Shown piece after piece: positions 1-7,480 of a DNA stretch of 59,926 nt. The stretch is from an uncultured Eubacterium sp. (GTDB taxonomy: Bacteria; Bacillota; Clostridia; Lachnospirales; Lachnospiraceae): positions 1-59,926 of the forward strand of contig CAJTZN010000020.1 in assembly GCA_910584065.1 (NCBI GenBank). Reading direction: 5' to 3'. The notes under the pieces are model-generated. The model ran no database searches. It worked only from the letters and a program-made list of their open reading frames with translations, and was not told the DNA's origin. The translations under genes and the position numbers were made by a program. The stretch's first letter is position 1. Every line of letters starts with the position of its first letter.

Positions 1-29
1 TAATTTACTGGCAAAATAGAAGTTTTTGA

Positions 30-48
30 CAAGGGGTTTTAGCCCTTG
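30..48. terminator. Small hairpin at the left window edge
   Basis: The arms CAAGGG (30-35) and CCCTTG (43-48) enclose a 7-nt loop. A weak T-rich stretch lies on either side. It could end transcription coming from the gene left of the window, but there is no strong U-run, so this is tentative. Confidence 0.3.
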
Positions 49-76
49 CATCTTATTTATATATAAGAATAAAGTC

Positions 77-105
77 TTTACTTCATAGCAAAATAATAGT
101 ATAAT
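77..105 (+). promoter_or_regulatory. Probable promoter of the toxin-antitoxin cassette
   Basis: TTTACT (77-82), a 17-nt spacer and a perfect TATAAT (100-105) lie about 85 nt before the antitoxin start. The surrounding DNA is very A+T-rich. Toxin-antitoxin operons are usually repressed by their own antitoxin at such a promoter; no clean operator palindrome was seen here. Confidence 0.55.
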
Positions 106-190
106 TTTATGAAAAGATTGATATGAAAGACGGCTGCCAGAAATGGCACAAGAAAGAAAAATATAACAAAAATTGAAGGGAGAGAAGATT

Positions 191-457
191 ATGCTTATAA
201 AAGCATCAGCAGCACTGCGAAATGATTATGCATCGATATCTGCACTGGCAAAAGAAACAAAAGAACCCATATATATAACCAAAAATGGGGAAGGTGACTT
301 AGTATTAATGAGTATCGATGCCTTTGAAAAGCGGGAACAGATGCTGCAGTTAAGAGCAAGGGTACTTCAGGCAGAGCAGGAACGAATTGATGGACAGCCG
401 ACATTCAGTGTGTCAGAGGCAAGAAAGCGTCTAAGGGGGAGAGCCAGTGAATCATAG
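191..457 (+). CDS. Type II antitoxin, Phd/YefM family
   Basis: An 88-residue protein with the Phd/YefM layout: an N-terminal DNA-binding part (residues 1-50, with ALRNDYASISALAKE followed by PIYITKNGEGDLVLMSID) and a C-terminal toxin-binding tail. Family members dimerise on their own operator and neutralise the partner toxin. I chose the ATG at 191 because AAGGGAGAG sits 7-13 nt before it; the TTG at 173 would overlap this ribosome binding site. The stop overlaps the start of the toxin gene by 11 nt, the usual translational coupling of such pairs. The family call is confident; the true partner family is judged from the neighbour. Confidence 0.85.
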   Translation: MLIKASAALRNDYASISALAKETKEPIYITKNGEGDLVLMSIDAFEKREQMLQLRARVLQAEQERIDGQPTFSVSEARKRLRGRASES

Positions 458-755
458 GGTGGAAATTTTGCCTTCCGCATGGGAGGATTTGAAAAAAATA
501 GAAGATTATTATATTCTACAGTTTGATGTGCAGACAGCGTTGAAAGTCAGCGACCATATTTTAGATACCATCGAACGTCTGGAGCAGTTTCCCAATTCTG
601 GTTCGGCTACCCCGGACGATTGGCTGAATGAGAAGGGATACCGGATGGTAATCTGCAAAAAACACATTGCCATATACCGGGTTATTCATGAAACCGTATA
701 TGTATATCACATCGCAGATGCGCAGACGGATTACACAAAGTTATTTTACCAGTAA
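447..755 (+). CDS. Type II toxin, RelE/ParE superfamily
   Basis: A 102-residue basic protein beginning HRVEILPSAWEDLKKIEDYY, the typical beta-strand/helix start of RelE/ParE toxins. It has a central LEQFPNSGS turn and ends with the strand pattern YRMVICKKHIAIYRVIHETVYVYHIADAQTDY. The length is normal for the family. RelE-type members cut mRNA on the ribosome and ParE-type members inhibit gyrase; the sequence alone does not settle which applies. It starts inside the antitoxin gene, so the two are co-translated. The Phd/YefM antitoxin with a ParE/RelE toxin is a common mixed pairing. Confidence 0.85.
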   Translation: MNHRVEILPSAWEDLKKIEDYYILQFDVQTALKVSDHILDTIERLEQFPNSGSATPDDWLNEKGYRMVICKKHIAIYRVIHETVYVYHIADAQTDYTKLFYQ

Positions 756-798
756 ATTTAATAGGCTGGCATGGGAGAAGACAGGAGGGAATAACCAT

Positions 799-963
799 AT
801 GTGTAAGGCAGAAGATGATATTTTTGCATCCGATGAGGATGTATTGCGTATTTCAAAGAGATTGATCAGACAAAACAAAGAAGCATACGAGGTGCTTGCA
901 AAACAAGTGAATCCCCATCAGAACCGGGTAGGAAGTTTGGAAGAACCAACTGAAAATAGATAG
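799..963 (+). CDS. Small hypothetical protein downstream of the toxin
   Basis: A 54-residue acidic and helical protein (MCKAEDDIFASDEDVL..., then ISKRLIRQNKEAYEVLAK) with an excellent ribosome binding site, AGGAGGG at 783-789, and an ATG at 799. It lies 43 nt after the toxin stop and is probably the third gene of the operon. I do not recognise a domain. Similar short proteins with an SKRL-x3-NKEAYE helix occur, as far as I remember, near addiction cassettes and mobile elements of Firmicutes, but no function can be given. A longer reading frame from 667 overlaps the toxin gene and lacks a ribosome binding site, so it was not used. Confidence 0.55.
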   Translation: MCKAEDDIFASDEDVLRISKRLIRQNKEAYEVLAKQVNPHQNRVGSLEEPTENR

Positions 964-966
964 GTT

Positions 967-1074
967 TGACCAACTCCGAACCTACCTGACCAACTTTTCG
1001 TTTTGACCAATTCAGAGAAAGAAATCACAGGCAGAAAACAGGCAAAAGAACCTGACCAATCAAAAAATTGGTCA
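967..1074. repeat. Cluster of TGACCAA repeats
   Basis: Four direct copies of TGACCAA (967, 987, 1004, 1053) and one inverted copy TTGGTCA (1068-1074) occur in 108 nt without a gene. The last two form a perfect inverted repeat, TGACCAAT-n6-ATTGGTCA (1053-1074). This looks like a protein binding array or the remnant of a small mobile element rather than chance, but its role is unknown. Confidence 0.6.
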
Positions 1075-1164
1075 ACCGTAAATTCCACTAACAGAAAACA
1101 ACGGAAAAACGTTTATTTTTAGGGAAAGTTACTAGTTCAGCTCGGATAATTCGTAAAACAGATG

Positions 1165-1204
1165 AAAAACGACCCAGCTGGAACAAAAAGCCGGGTCGTT
1201 TTTT
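1165..1204. terminator. Bidirectional Rho-independent terminator
   Basis: AAAAACGACCC (1165-1175) pairs with GGGTCGTTTTTT (1193-1204) across a loop of about 17 nt. It is flanked by T-runs in both directions, so it can end the toxin-antitoxin side (plus) and the esterase gene (minus, stop at 1224). Confidence 0.85.
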
Positions 1205-1223
1205 CGCCTGTTGTTTTATGGGT

Positions 1224-2771
1224 TTAGTACTTTTTTATAACAACTTTTTTTCGTTTTAACGCTGCCTTACATGTTTTGTAAATCTTCGACGGCGTTTTTA
1301 GTTTCCTCAGTTTTTTCAGTTTGCCCAGTGCCTTTTTCTCAATGGCGCTGACCTGATAGGAGGAACCTTTGTATTTCACCTTTTTTGGGATCGTGATTGA
1401 TTTTTTCGTTTTGCCGTTGATGGCAATGATCTTCACCGTTTTGCTGCCTTTTTGATCTGCTGTTATTTTATATTGGAATATGCCGTTTTTAAAGGTTTTA
1501 CCTTTTTGTGATACCGGTTTTGTCTCATCGGACGGCGTGGCTGTCGGTGCCGGCGCCGGTGAGTTTGTGACTGCCGGCGGAGCAGGGGTCGGTGTGGACG
1601 GGCTCGGTACTTCCGGTTCCGGTGTAGATGTGGCCGGCGGTTCCGGTGTCGGATCCGGCGGGAGTTTGGAGTAGTCCGGGACCAGCTTCGCGGTGATCGA
1701 CTCTGCCCAGCGGCGGCCGTGTTCTTTCAGGCCTTCCTCATTAAAATGCAGGTTATCCGTGTGGCGGTATCCGGAATCTTTGTCCATGTCATCGGTAAGC
1801 GGGCCGAGGAAGATCGTTTCCTCGTCGCACACTTCTTTCTGCGCCTCTAAGATCTCATTGTTATCAGCGGCCGACGTATATGGGGTGTAAGCAGCGTTAG
1901 CCACCATCCAGATCAGGTCGTAGCCGGCGTCTTTTCTCGTTTCCTGGATCAGTTTTATCAGGGATTCGGCGTACTCTTTCTGTTTCGTGTGTCCGCCCGA
2001 ATCACCTTCTCCCTGGTGGAGCAGGATGGCCCGGTAGCCGTAAGGGCGCAGCGTTTCGATCGCATCCAAAATGGCCGCGTAATGTTTGTCGAGCAGCTCT
2101 GCGATCGTGGAACCGCCGAATCCGGTGGTGACAAAGCCGATCGGAACCTGAAGTTTTTCAAATAATGCGTCGCCGGCACTCGGCCAGGGAGAACCTTTTC
2201 CATTTCCCTCGGAAAAACCGCTGATGCACGGCTGCGGATCGTCACAGTGCTGCCATACGTCTTTTTTGGGATCAAAGGCGGATACCATATCTTCCTGTGC
2301 GAAAGTCTGCGCTCCGCCGAAACTGCAGGAGTTTGACTGTCCGGCTGTGATAAACACTTCCCCGACACCGATCTTTTCAACGGTCTGTGAAACTTCTGCT
2401 TCGCCGTCTGCGGATGCTTTTCCCTGAATGTCCAGTTTGTACCAGCCGCCGGCTGGCACATTCGGTATCGTTCCCTCGTAGACAGCGGCGTCGTCTTCGG
2501 CCGCCGACAGGCTGACTGTTTCGGAACATACGGTGCCGTCCGCGTCGAAAAGTGCGGCGGTAACGTGTTTGTCTGCTTCATACCTGACACGGATGAGCAG
2601 GTCGGCTTTGTTTTTCTCGTTACGCTGGTACACGGCGCGCTCGGTCGGTACGAGCACCGATAACCCGGCATCGTTCGCAGCTTTGCTCGTGATCGCGTTC
2701 GCGAAGCTGCTGCCAAGGATGAGAGCGCCGAGAAGGAGCAGGCCGGTCGTTAAAAATCGTAATTTGTTCAT
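1224..2771 (-). CDS. Secreted SGNH/SASA-type carbohydrate esterase with surface-anchor-like tail
   Basis: A 515-residue exported protein. Residues 1-30 form a signal peptide (basic start, LLLLGALILG core, ANA). Residues 30-130 are a beta-rich leader domain. The catalytic SGNH part starts with GQSNSC (nucleophile Ser) and continues with GFGGST, LHQGEGDSG and the DNLHF block carrying the Asp/His dyad, as in sialate O-acetylesterase-like (SASA) enzymes that remove acetyl groups from glycans. A Pro/Thr/Ser linker (about 370-420) leads to a lysine-rich domain resembling the first unit of BspA-type leucine-rich repeats. The start overlaps the pyrG stop (ATGA), with GGAGG inside the pyrG 3' end, so it is translationally coupled. 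Xylan deacetylation would fit the nearby GH10 and GH8 enzymes, but the substrate is inferred. Confidence 0.8.
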   Translation of the reverse strand: MNKLRFLTTGLLLLGALILGSSFANAITSKAANDAGLSVLVPTERAVYQRNEKNKADLLIRVRYEADKHVTAALFDADGTVCSETVSLSAAEDDAAVYEGTIPNVPAGGWYKLDIQGKASADGEAEVSQTVEKIGVGEVFITAGQSNSCSFGGAQTFAQEDMVSAFDPKKDVWQHCDDPQPCISGFSEGNGKGSPWPSAGDALFEKLQVPIGFVTTGFGGSTIAELLDKHYAAILDAIETLRPYGYRAILLHQGEGDSGGHTKQKEYAESLIKLIQETRKDAGYDLIWMVANAAYTPYTSAADNNEILEAQKEVCDEETIFLGPLTDDMDKDSGYRHTDNLHFNEEGLKEHGRRWAESITAKLVPDYSKLPPDPTPEPPATSTPEPEVPSPSTPTPAPPAVTNSPAPAPTATPSDETKPVSQKGKTFKNGIFQYKITADQKGSKTVKIIAINGKTKKSITIPKKVKYKGSSYQVSAIEKKALGKLKKLRKLKTPSKIYKTCKAALKRKKVVIKKY

Positions 2772-4378
2772 TTGTTTCCTCCATTCTCCAACGCCGCTCC
2801 GACAAATCCCTTAAACAAAGGATGCGGGCGGTTAGGTCGGCTCTTAAACTCAGGATGCGCCTGTGTGGCGATGAACCATGGATGGTCGGGAAGTTCCATC
2901 ATTTCCACGATCCTTCCGTCCGGTGAGAGGCCGGAGAGTTTCATGCCATGTTTTACCAGGTCATCTCTGTAATAATTGTTTACTTCATAGCGGTGGCGGT
3001 GCCTCTCGTGAATCGTCTCCTCACCGTAAAGCTGATAGGCCTTGCTGTCCGGATCGAGCGAACACGGATACGATCCAAGACGCAGCGTACCTCCGATGTC
3101 CTCGATGCCATCCTGTTCCGGCATCAGGTGGATCACAGGGTGTGTCGTGGCCGGATCCAACTCAGCGCTGTGGGCGTCGTTCCATCCGACCACGTCGCGC
3201 GCAAATTCGACGATGGCCAGCTGCATGCCGAGGCAGAGTCCGAGAAATGGGATCTTATGCTCACGCGCGTACTGGATGGCAATTATTTTACCGTCGATGC
3301 CGCGGTCGCCAAATCCGCCGGGGACGAGGATGCCGCTTACGTCCTTCAGCATTTCGTCAGCGTTTTCGCGTGTCAGTTCTTCGGAATTGATCCACTGTAT
3401 GTTTACTTGCGCATTATGGGCGAATCCCCCGTGCTTCAGCGCTTCTACCACGCTGATATAGGCGTCGTGCAGAGCGGTATATTTGCCGACGAGCGCTACC
3501 GTGACTTCTTTGGAAAGATTTTTGATCGAGTATACCATGTTTTCCCACTCGGCCAGCTCAGGCTTCGGGCATTCCAGATTCAGGCATTTGCAGGCGATGT
3601 CCGCCAAATGCTCTTCCTCCATGGCCAAAGGTACCTCATACAGCGTATCGACGTCCAGGTTTTGAATGACCTGATCGCTCGGTACATTACAAAACAGCGA
3701 AATTTTATCCTTGATCGATTTTTCCAGTGGGATTTCCGTACGGCATACGATAATGTTCGGCTGGATCCCCATTCCCTGAAGTTCCTTGACGCTGCTCTGC
3801 GTCGGTTTTGTTTTTAATTCATCCGACGCTCTCAGATATGGGATGAGCGTTACGTGGATCAGGATGGCATTTTCGCGTCCGACGTCCAACTGAAACTGCC
3901 GGATCGCCTCTAAAAATGGCTGACTCTCGATGTCGCCGACCGTTCCGCCGACTTCGATGATGGCGATCTGCGTTTCGTTGCAGCCGTCGTTGCGGTAAAA
4001 ACGGCTCTTTAGTTCATTGGTGATATGCGGGATGACCTGTACGGTCCCGCCGCCGTAATCGCCGCGCCGCTCTTTGGAAAGAACGGACCAGTACACTTTT
4101 CCGGTCGTCACATTACTTTGTTTTGTCAGGCTTTCATCGATAAAACGTTCATAGTGCCCGAGGTCGAGATCGGTCTCCGCGCCGTCGTCCGTGACGAACA
4201 CCTCTCCGTGCTGGATCGGGTTCATCGTGCCCGGATCGATATTGATGTACGGGTCGAACTTCTGCATCGTCACCTGGTAACCCCTCATTTTCAGCAAACG
4301 TCCCAGTGAAGCGGCCGTGATCCCCTTGCCTAGTCCGGAGACGACGCCGCCGGTTACAAATACGTATTTTACAGCCAT
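2768..4378 (-). CDS. pyrG: CTP synthase
   Basis: Converts UTP, ATP and glutamine to CTP, the last step of pyrimidine nucleotide synthesis. The 536-residue length is standard. The N-terminal amidoligase domain has the classic KYVFVTGGVVSGLGKG start, DPYIN and the GTVGDIES segment. The C-terminal class I glutamine amidotransferase domain shows GGFGDRG, the nucleophile elbow GLCLGMQ and the HPEF motif of the catalytic His/Glu pair. The start has CGAGGAA upstream. Oddly for pyrG, the next gene in the operon encodes a secreted esterase whose start overlaps this stop by 4 nt. Confidence 0.98.
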   Translation of the reverse strand: MAVKYVFVTGGVVSGLGKGITAASLGRLLKMRGYQVTMQKFDPYINIDPGTMNPIQHGEVFVTDDGAETDLDLGHYERFIDESLTKQSNVTTGKVYWSVLSKERRGDYGGGTVQVIPHITNELKSRFYRNDGCNETQIAIIEVGGTVGDIESQPFLEAIRQFQLDVGRENAILIHVTLIPYLRASDELKTKPTQSSVKELQGMGIQPNIIVCRTEIPLEKSIKDKISLFCNVPSDQVIQNLDVDTLYEVPLAMEEEHLADIACKCLNLECPKPELAEWENMVYSIKNLSKEVTVALVGKYTALHDAYISVVEALKHGGFAHNAQVNIQWINSEELTRENADEMLKDVSGILVPGGFGDRGIDGKIIAIQYAREHKIPFLGLCLGMQLAIVEFARDVVGWNDAHSAELDPATTHPVIHLMPEQDGIEDIGGTLRLGSYPCSLDPDSKAYQLYGEETIHERHRHRYEVNNYYRDDLVKHGMKLSGLSPDGRIVEMMELPDHPWFIATQAHPEFKSRPNRPHPLFKGFVGAALENGGNK

Positions 4379-4595
4379 GTTTTTCCTCGTTTCTGCGCTG
4401 CTTTTTGTGTATCATAGTTTCTACAGGCAGCGCGCATATAAAATAAAAATACGTATTTATTATACTATTTTTAGGGAGTGGTTTCAATAGGCAAAAAAGG
4501 AAATTTCACGAATCTTTCACATCTATGGCATTGATTTATCGAAAAAAATCCATTATACTTATAGAAGTCGAAGACTAGGAAAGGATAACCAATTT

Positions 4596-6587
4596 ATGGA
4601 AAACAAAAACAAAAAATTACCCGGTGACCCGAAAAAGACGAGATCGAATATTATTATCTGCGTGGCGGCGGCACTGTTTGCGCTCGGGTTGATCGTGTTT
4701 TTAAATGCGGAAATACAGAAAAATACGAAGAGGGAAATAACGTATTCAAAGTTTATTGATATGTTGAAAGAAGGGCAGGTCGAAAAGGTGACGTTTGGTT
4801 CGAATGTCATACACATCGAGCCGAAGAACGCGGAAAAGGTGGCGATGCTCAAGATCACCTATTATACCGGCTACGTGAACGACACGGCGCTGGTGCAGGA
4901 CATGCTGAATAAATATAATGTAGAGTTTACGGCGGAGATCGAGGACCGGAGTTCGGGCATCCTCGAATTTTTCCTCGCCTATATCCTGCCGTTCGTCGGC
5001 ATGTGGGTCGTTCTGTGGCTGCTCATGCGCATGATGACAAAAAGCGGCGGCGGAGGTATTATGGGCGTGGGGAAATCCACGGCGAAGATGTATGTGGAGA
5101 AGGAAACCGGCGTTTCGTTTAAAGATGTGGCGGGCGAAGAAGAGGCGAAGGAATCGCTGACCGAGCTGGTTGATTTTTTGAAAAATCCCGGTAAGTACCG
5201 CAAGATCGGGGCCAGGCTGCCAAAGGGCGCGCTGCTGGTCGGCCCGCCGGGAACGGGAAAGACGCTGCTGGCGAAAGCGCTGGCGGGAGAGGCAAATGTT
5301 CCGTTTTTCTCCCTGTCGGGTTCTGACTTTGTGGAGATGTTTGTCGGCGTCGGGGCCTCCCGTGTGAGGGATCTGTTCAAGCAGGCGCAGTCGATGGCGC
5401 CGTGTATTATTTTCATCGACGAGATCGACGCGATCGGCAAGAGCCGGGATACCCAGTACGGCGGCGGAAATGACGAGAGGGAGCAGACGCTGAACCAGCT
5501 GCTCTCGGAGATGGATGGTTTTGATTCGTCCAAAGGGATTGTGATCCTCGGTGCGACGAACCGGCCGGAGGTGCTCGATAAGGCGCTGCTGCGTCCGGGG
5601 CGCTTTGACCGGCGGATCATCGTGGAGAAACCGGATCTGAAAGGGCGTATCGACGTGCTCCGGGTACATTCGCACGATGTCCTTATGGATGATACGGTCG
5701 ATCTCGAGGAGATCGCGCTGGCGACATCGGGCGCGGTTGGCGCGGATCTGGCCAATATGGTAAATGAGGCGGCGATCATGGCCGTCAAGGCGGGCAGGAC
5801 CGCCGTGGCGCAGAAAGATCTGTTCGAGGCTGTGGAAGTCGTATTTGCCGGCAAGGAGAAAAAGGACAGGATCCTCGGCAAGGAAGAGAAGAAGATCGTG
5901 GCTTATCACGAGGTCGGCCACGCGCTGGTGACGACGCTTTTGAAAAATGCGGAGCCGGTGCAGAAGATCACGATCGTCCCGAGGACGATGGGGGCGCTCG
6001 GCTATGTGATGCAGGTGCCGGAGGAAGAGAAATACCTCCGCAAGAAGGATGAACTGCTTTCCGAGATCGTCACCTTTTTAGGCGGCCGCGCGGCGGAGGA
6101 GATCATATTTGACGATGTGACGACGGGTGCTTCAAACGACATCGAGCGCGCGACTTCGATCGCCCGGGCGATGATCACCCAGTACGGCATGAGTGAGAAG
6201 TTCGGCATGATCGGGCTGGAGTCGATCCAGAACCAGTATCTGGACGGCAGGACGATCATGAACTGCGGCGACGCGACCGAGAGCGAAGTGGACCGCGAGG
6301 TGATGAAGCTGCTCAAAGAGTGCTATGACAAGGCGTACAAGCTGATCGAGGAGCACCAGGAGGTGCTGCATAAGCTGGCCGCGTATCTCGTGGCGAAGGA
6401 GACGATCACCGGGAAAGAGTTTGTCAGGATCTTTGAGGAAGAGACGGGTATCATCGTCAAAAAGAAAGATGACGGGGAAACGGGATCGACGGCGGAGCCA
6501 ACAGAGGGATCGACGGCGGAGCCAACAGAGGAATTGACAGTGGAGCCAACGGTAGGAGCAGAAGAGGATTCAACGGAGGAATCGTGA
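4596..6587 (+). CDS. ftsH: ATP-dependent zinc metalloprotease FtsH
   Basis: Membrane-anchored AAA+ protease that degrades unassembled membrane proteins and regulatory proteins. It has 663 residues. One membrane segment lies near residues 20-40 and a second near 110-135, flanking the small extracytoplasmic domain. The AAA module has Walker A GPPGTGKT, Walker B IIFIDEIDAIG and the second region of homology with LRPGRFDR. The peptidase zinc motif is HEVGH, an HExxH with Val where Ala is more usual. The C-terminus is extended by an acidic, imperfect EPTEGSTA-type repeat (about 625-663) encoded by duplicated DNA at 6479-6540. It is divergent from pyrG and overlaps the next gene by 1 nt (TGATG). 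Confidence 0.97.
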   Translation: MENKNKKLPGDPKKTRSNIIICVAAALFALGLIVFLNAEIQKNTKREITYSKFIDMLKEGQVEKVTFGSNVIHIEPKNAEKVAMLKITYYTGYVNDTALVQDMLNKYNVEFTAEIEDRSSGILEFFLAYILPFVGMWVVLWLLMRMMTKSGGGGIMGVGKSTAKMYVEKETGVSFKDVAGEEEAKESLTELVDFLKNPGKYRKIGARLPKGALLVGPPGTGKTLLAKALAGEANVPFFSLSGSDFVEMFVGVGASRVRDLFKQAQSMAPCIIFIDEIDAIGKSRDTQYGGGNDEREQTLNQLLSEMDGFDSSKGIVILGATNRPEVLDKALLRPGRFDRRIIVEKPDLKGRIDVLRVHSHDVLMDDTVDLEEIALATSGAVGADLANMVNEAAIMAVKAGRTAVAQKDLFEAVEVVFAGKEKKDRILGKEEKKIVAYHEVGHALVTTLLKNAEPVQKITIVPRTMGALGYVMQVPEEEKYLRKKDELLSEIVTFLGGRAAEEIIFDDVTTGASNDIERATSIARAMITQYGMSEKFGMIGLESIQNQYLDGRTIMNCGDATESEVDREVMKLLKECYDKAYKLIEEHQEVLHKLAAYLVAKETITGKEFVRIFEEETGIIVKKKDDGETGSTAEPTEGSTAEPTEELTVEPTVGAEEDSTEES

Positions 6588-7396
6588 TGGCGTATGAACT
6601 TTTGGTTCTCGATGTGGACGGTACGCTGATGCGGACCGATAAGACGATTTCAAAAAAGACGATAGATGCGATTGTCCGGATCCAGCAGGAGGGTATCAAG
6701 GTGGCGATCGCTTCGGGGCGGTGTACGGCGGGAATCCTGCCGACGGCGAGGCAGATCCGGCTTGATGAGTTTGCTGGATATATCGTCTCTTATAACGGCG
6801 GCTGTATCAGTAACTGCCAGACGGGCGAGATCATTTACAATATCAATCTTCCCGATGGCATCGTGCAGGAGATCTATGAGTTTTCCAAACGGGAAAAGAC
6901 GGGCATCATGACGTACCACGACAATGATATTATTGCGGAAAATGATGCGGACCAGTATATACAGATTGATGCCAAAGGGTGTAGCATCGATATCCATGTC
7001 GTAGAGGATTTCGGAAAAGAAGTGACGTATCCGGTGAATAAGTGCCTGCTGACAGGGGATCCGGATAAGATGGCAGGCGTTGAGGACAGGGCGGCGAGGG
7101 CATTTGAGGGCAGGCTCAGCGTGTACCGGTCAGAGGATTTTTATGTGGAAATGATGCCGCTCGGCATTGATAAGGCGTATGGACTTGCTAAGCTTTTGCA
7201 GCGGCTCGGTTATTCGCGCAGCCAGATGATCTGCTGTGGGGATGGTTTTAACGATATTTCCATGATCCAGTACGCGGGTCTGGGCGTGGCGATGGCCAAT
7301 GCGGGGGAGCAGGTGAGGCAGTCGGCGGATTATGTGGCTCCACACTGTGATGAAGATGGACTGGTGGATGTTATATCCAGATTTATTGATTTGTAA
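6587..7396 (+). CDS. Cof-type HAD-IIB family phosphatase
   Basis: A 269-residue haloacid-dehalogenase superfamily hydrolase that probably dephosphorylates sugar phosphates or related metabolites in the cytoplasm. Motif I is LVLDVDGTL (nucleophile Asp followed by the Asp acid), motif II is the IASGR segment, and motif IV is GDGFNDISM with the metal-binding Asp pair. A long C2-type cap lies between residues 85 and 190. The ATG at 6587 overlaps the ftsH stop, and GGAGGA lies 6 nt upstream, so ftsH and this gene are co-translated. The substrate cannot be read from the sequence. Confidence 0.9.
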   Translation: MAYELLVLDVDGTLMRTDKTISKKTIDAIVRIQQEGIKVAIASGRCTAGILPTARQIRLDEFAGYIVSYNGGCISNCQTGEIIYNINLPDGIVQEIYEFSKREKTGIMTYHDNDIIAENDADQYIQIDAKGCSIDIHVVEDFGKEVTYPVNKCLLTGDPDKMAGVEDRAARAFEGRLSVYRSEDFYVEMMPLGIDKAYGLAKLLQRLGYSRSQMICCGDGFNDISMIQYAGLGVAMANAGEQVRQSADYVAPHCDEDGLVDVISRFIDL

Positions 7397-7480
7397 ACGT
7401 GCGGAACGTGGACGGGGTAAGGCTGTTTTGTGCAGGTGGGCCGACCGTTTAGGAACAGTAGAAGCAGAAAGGCGGTAAGT

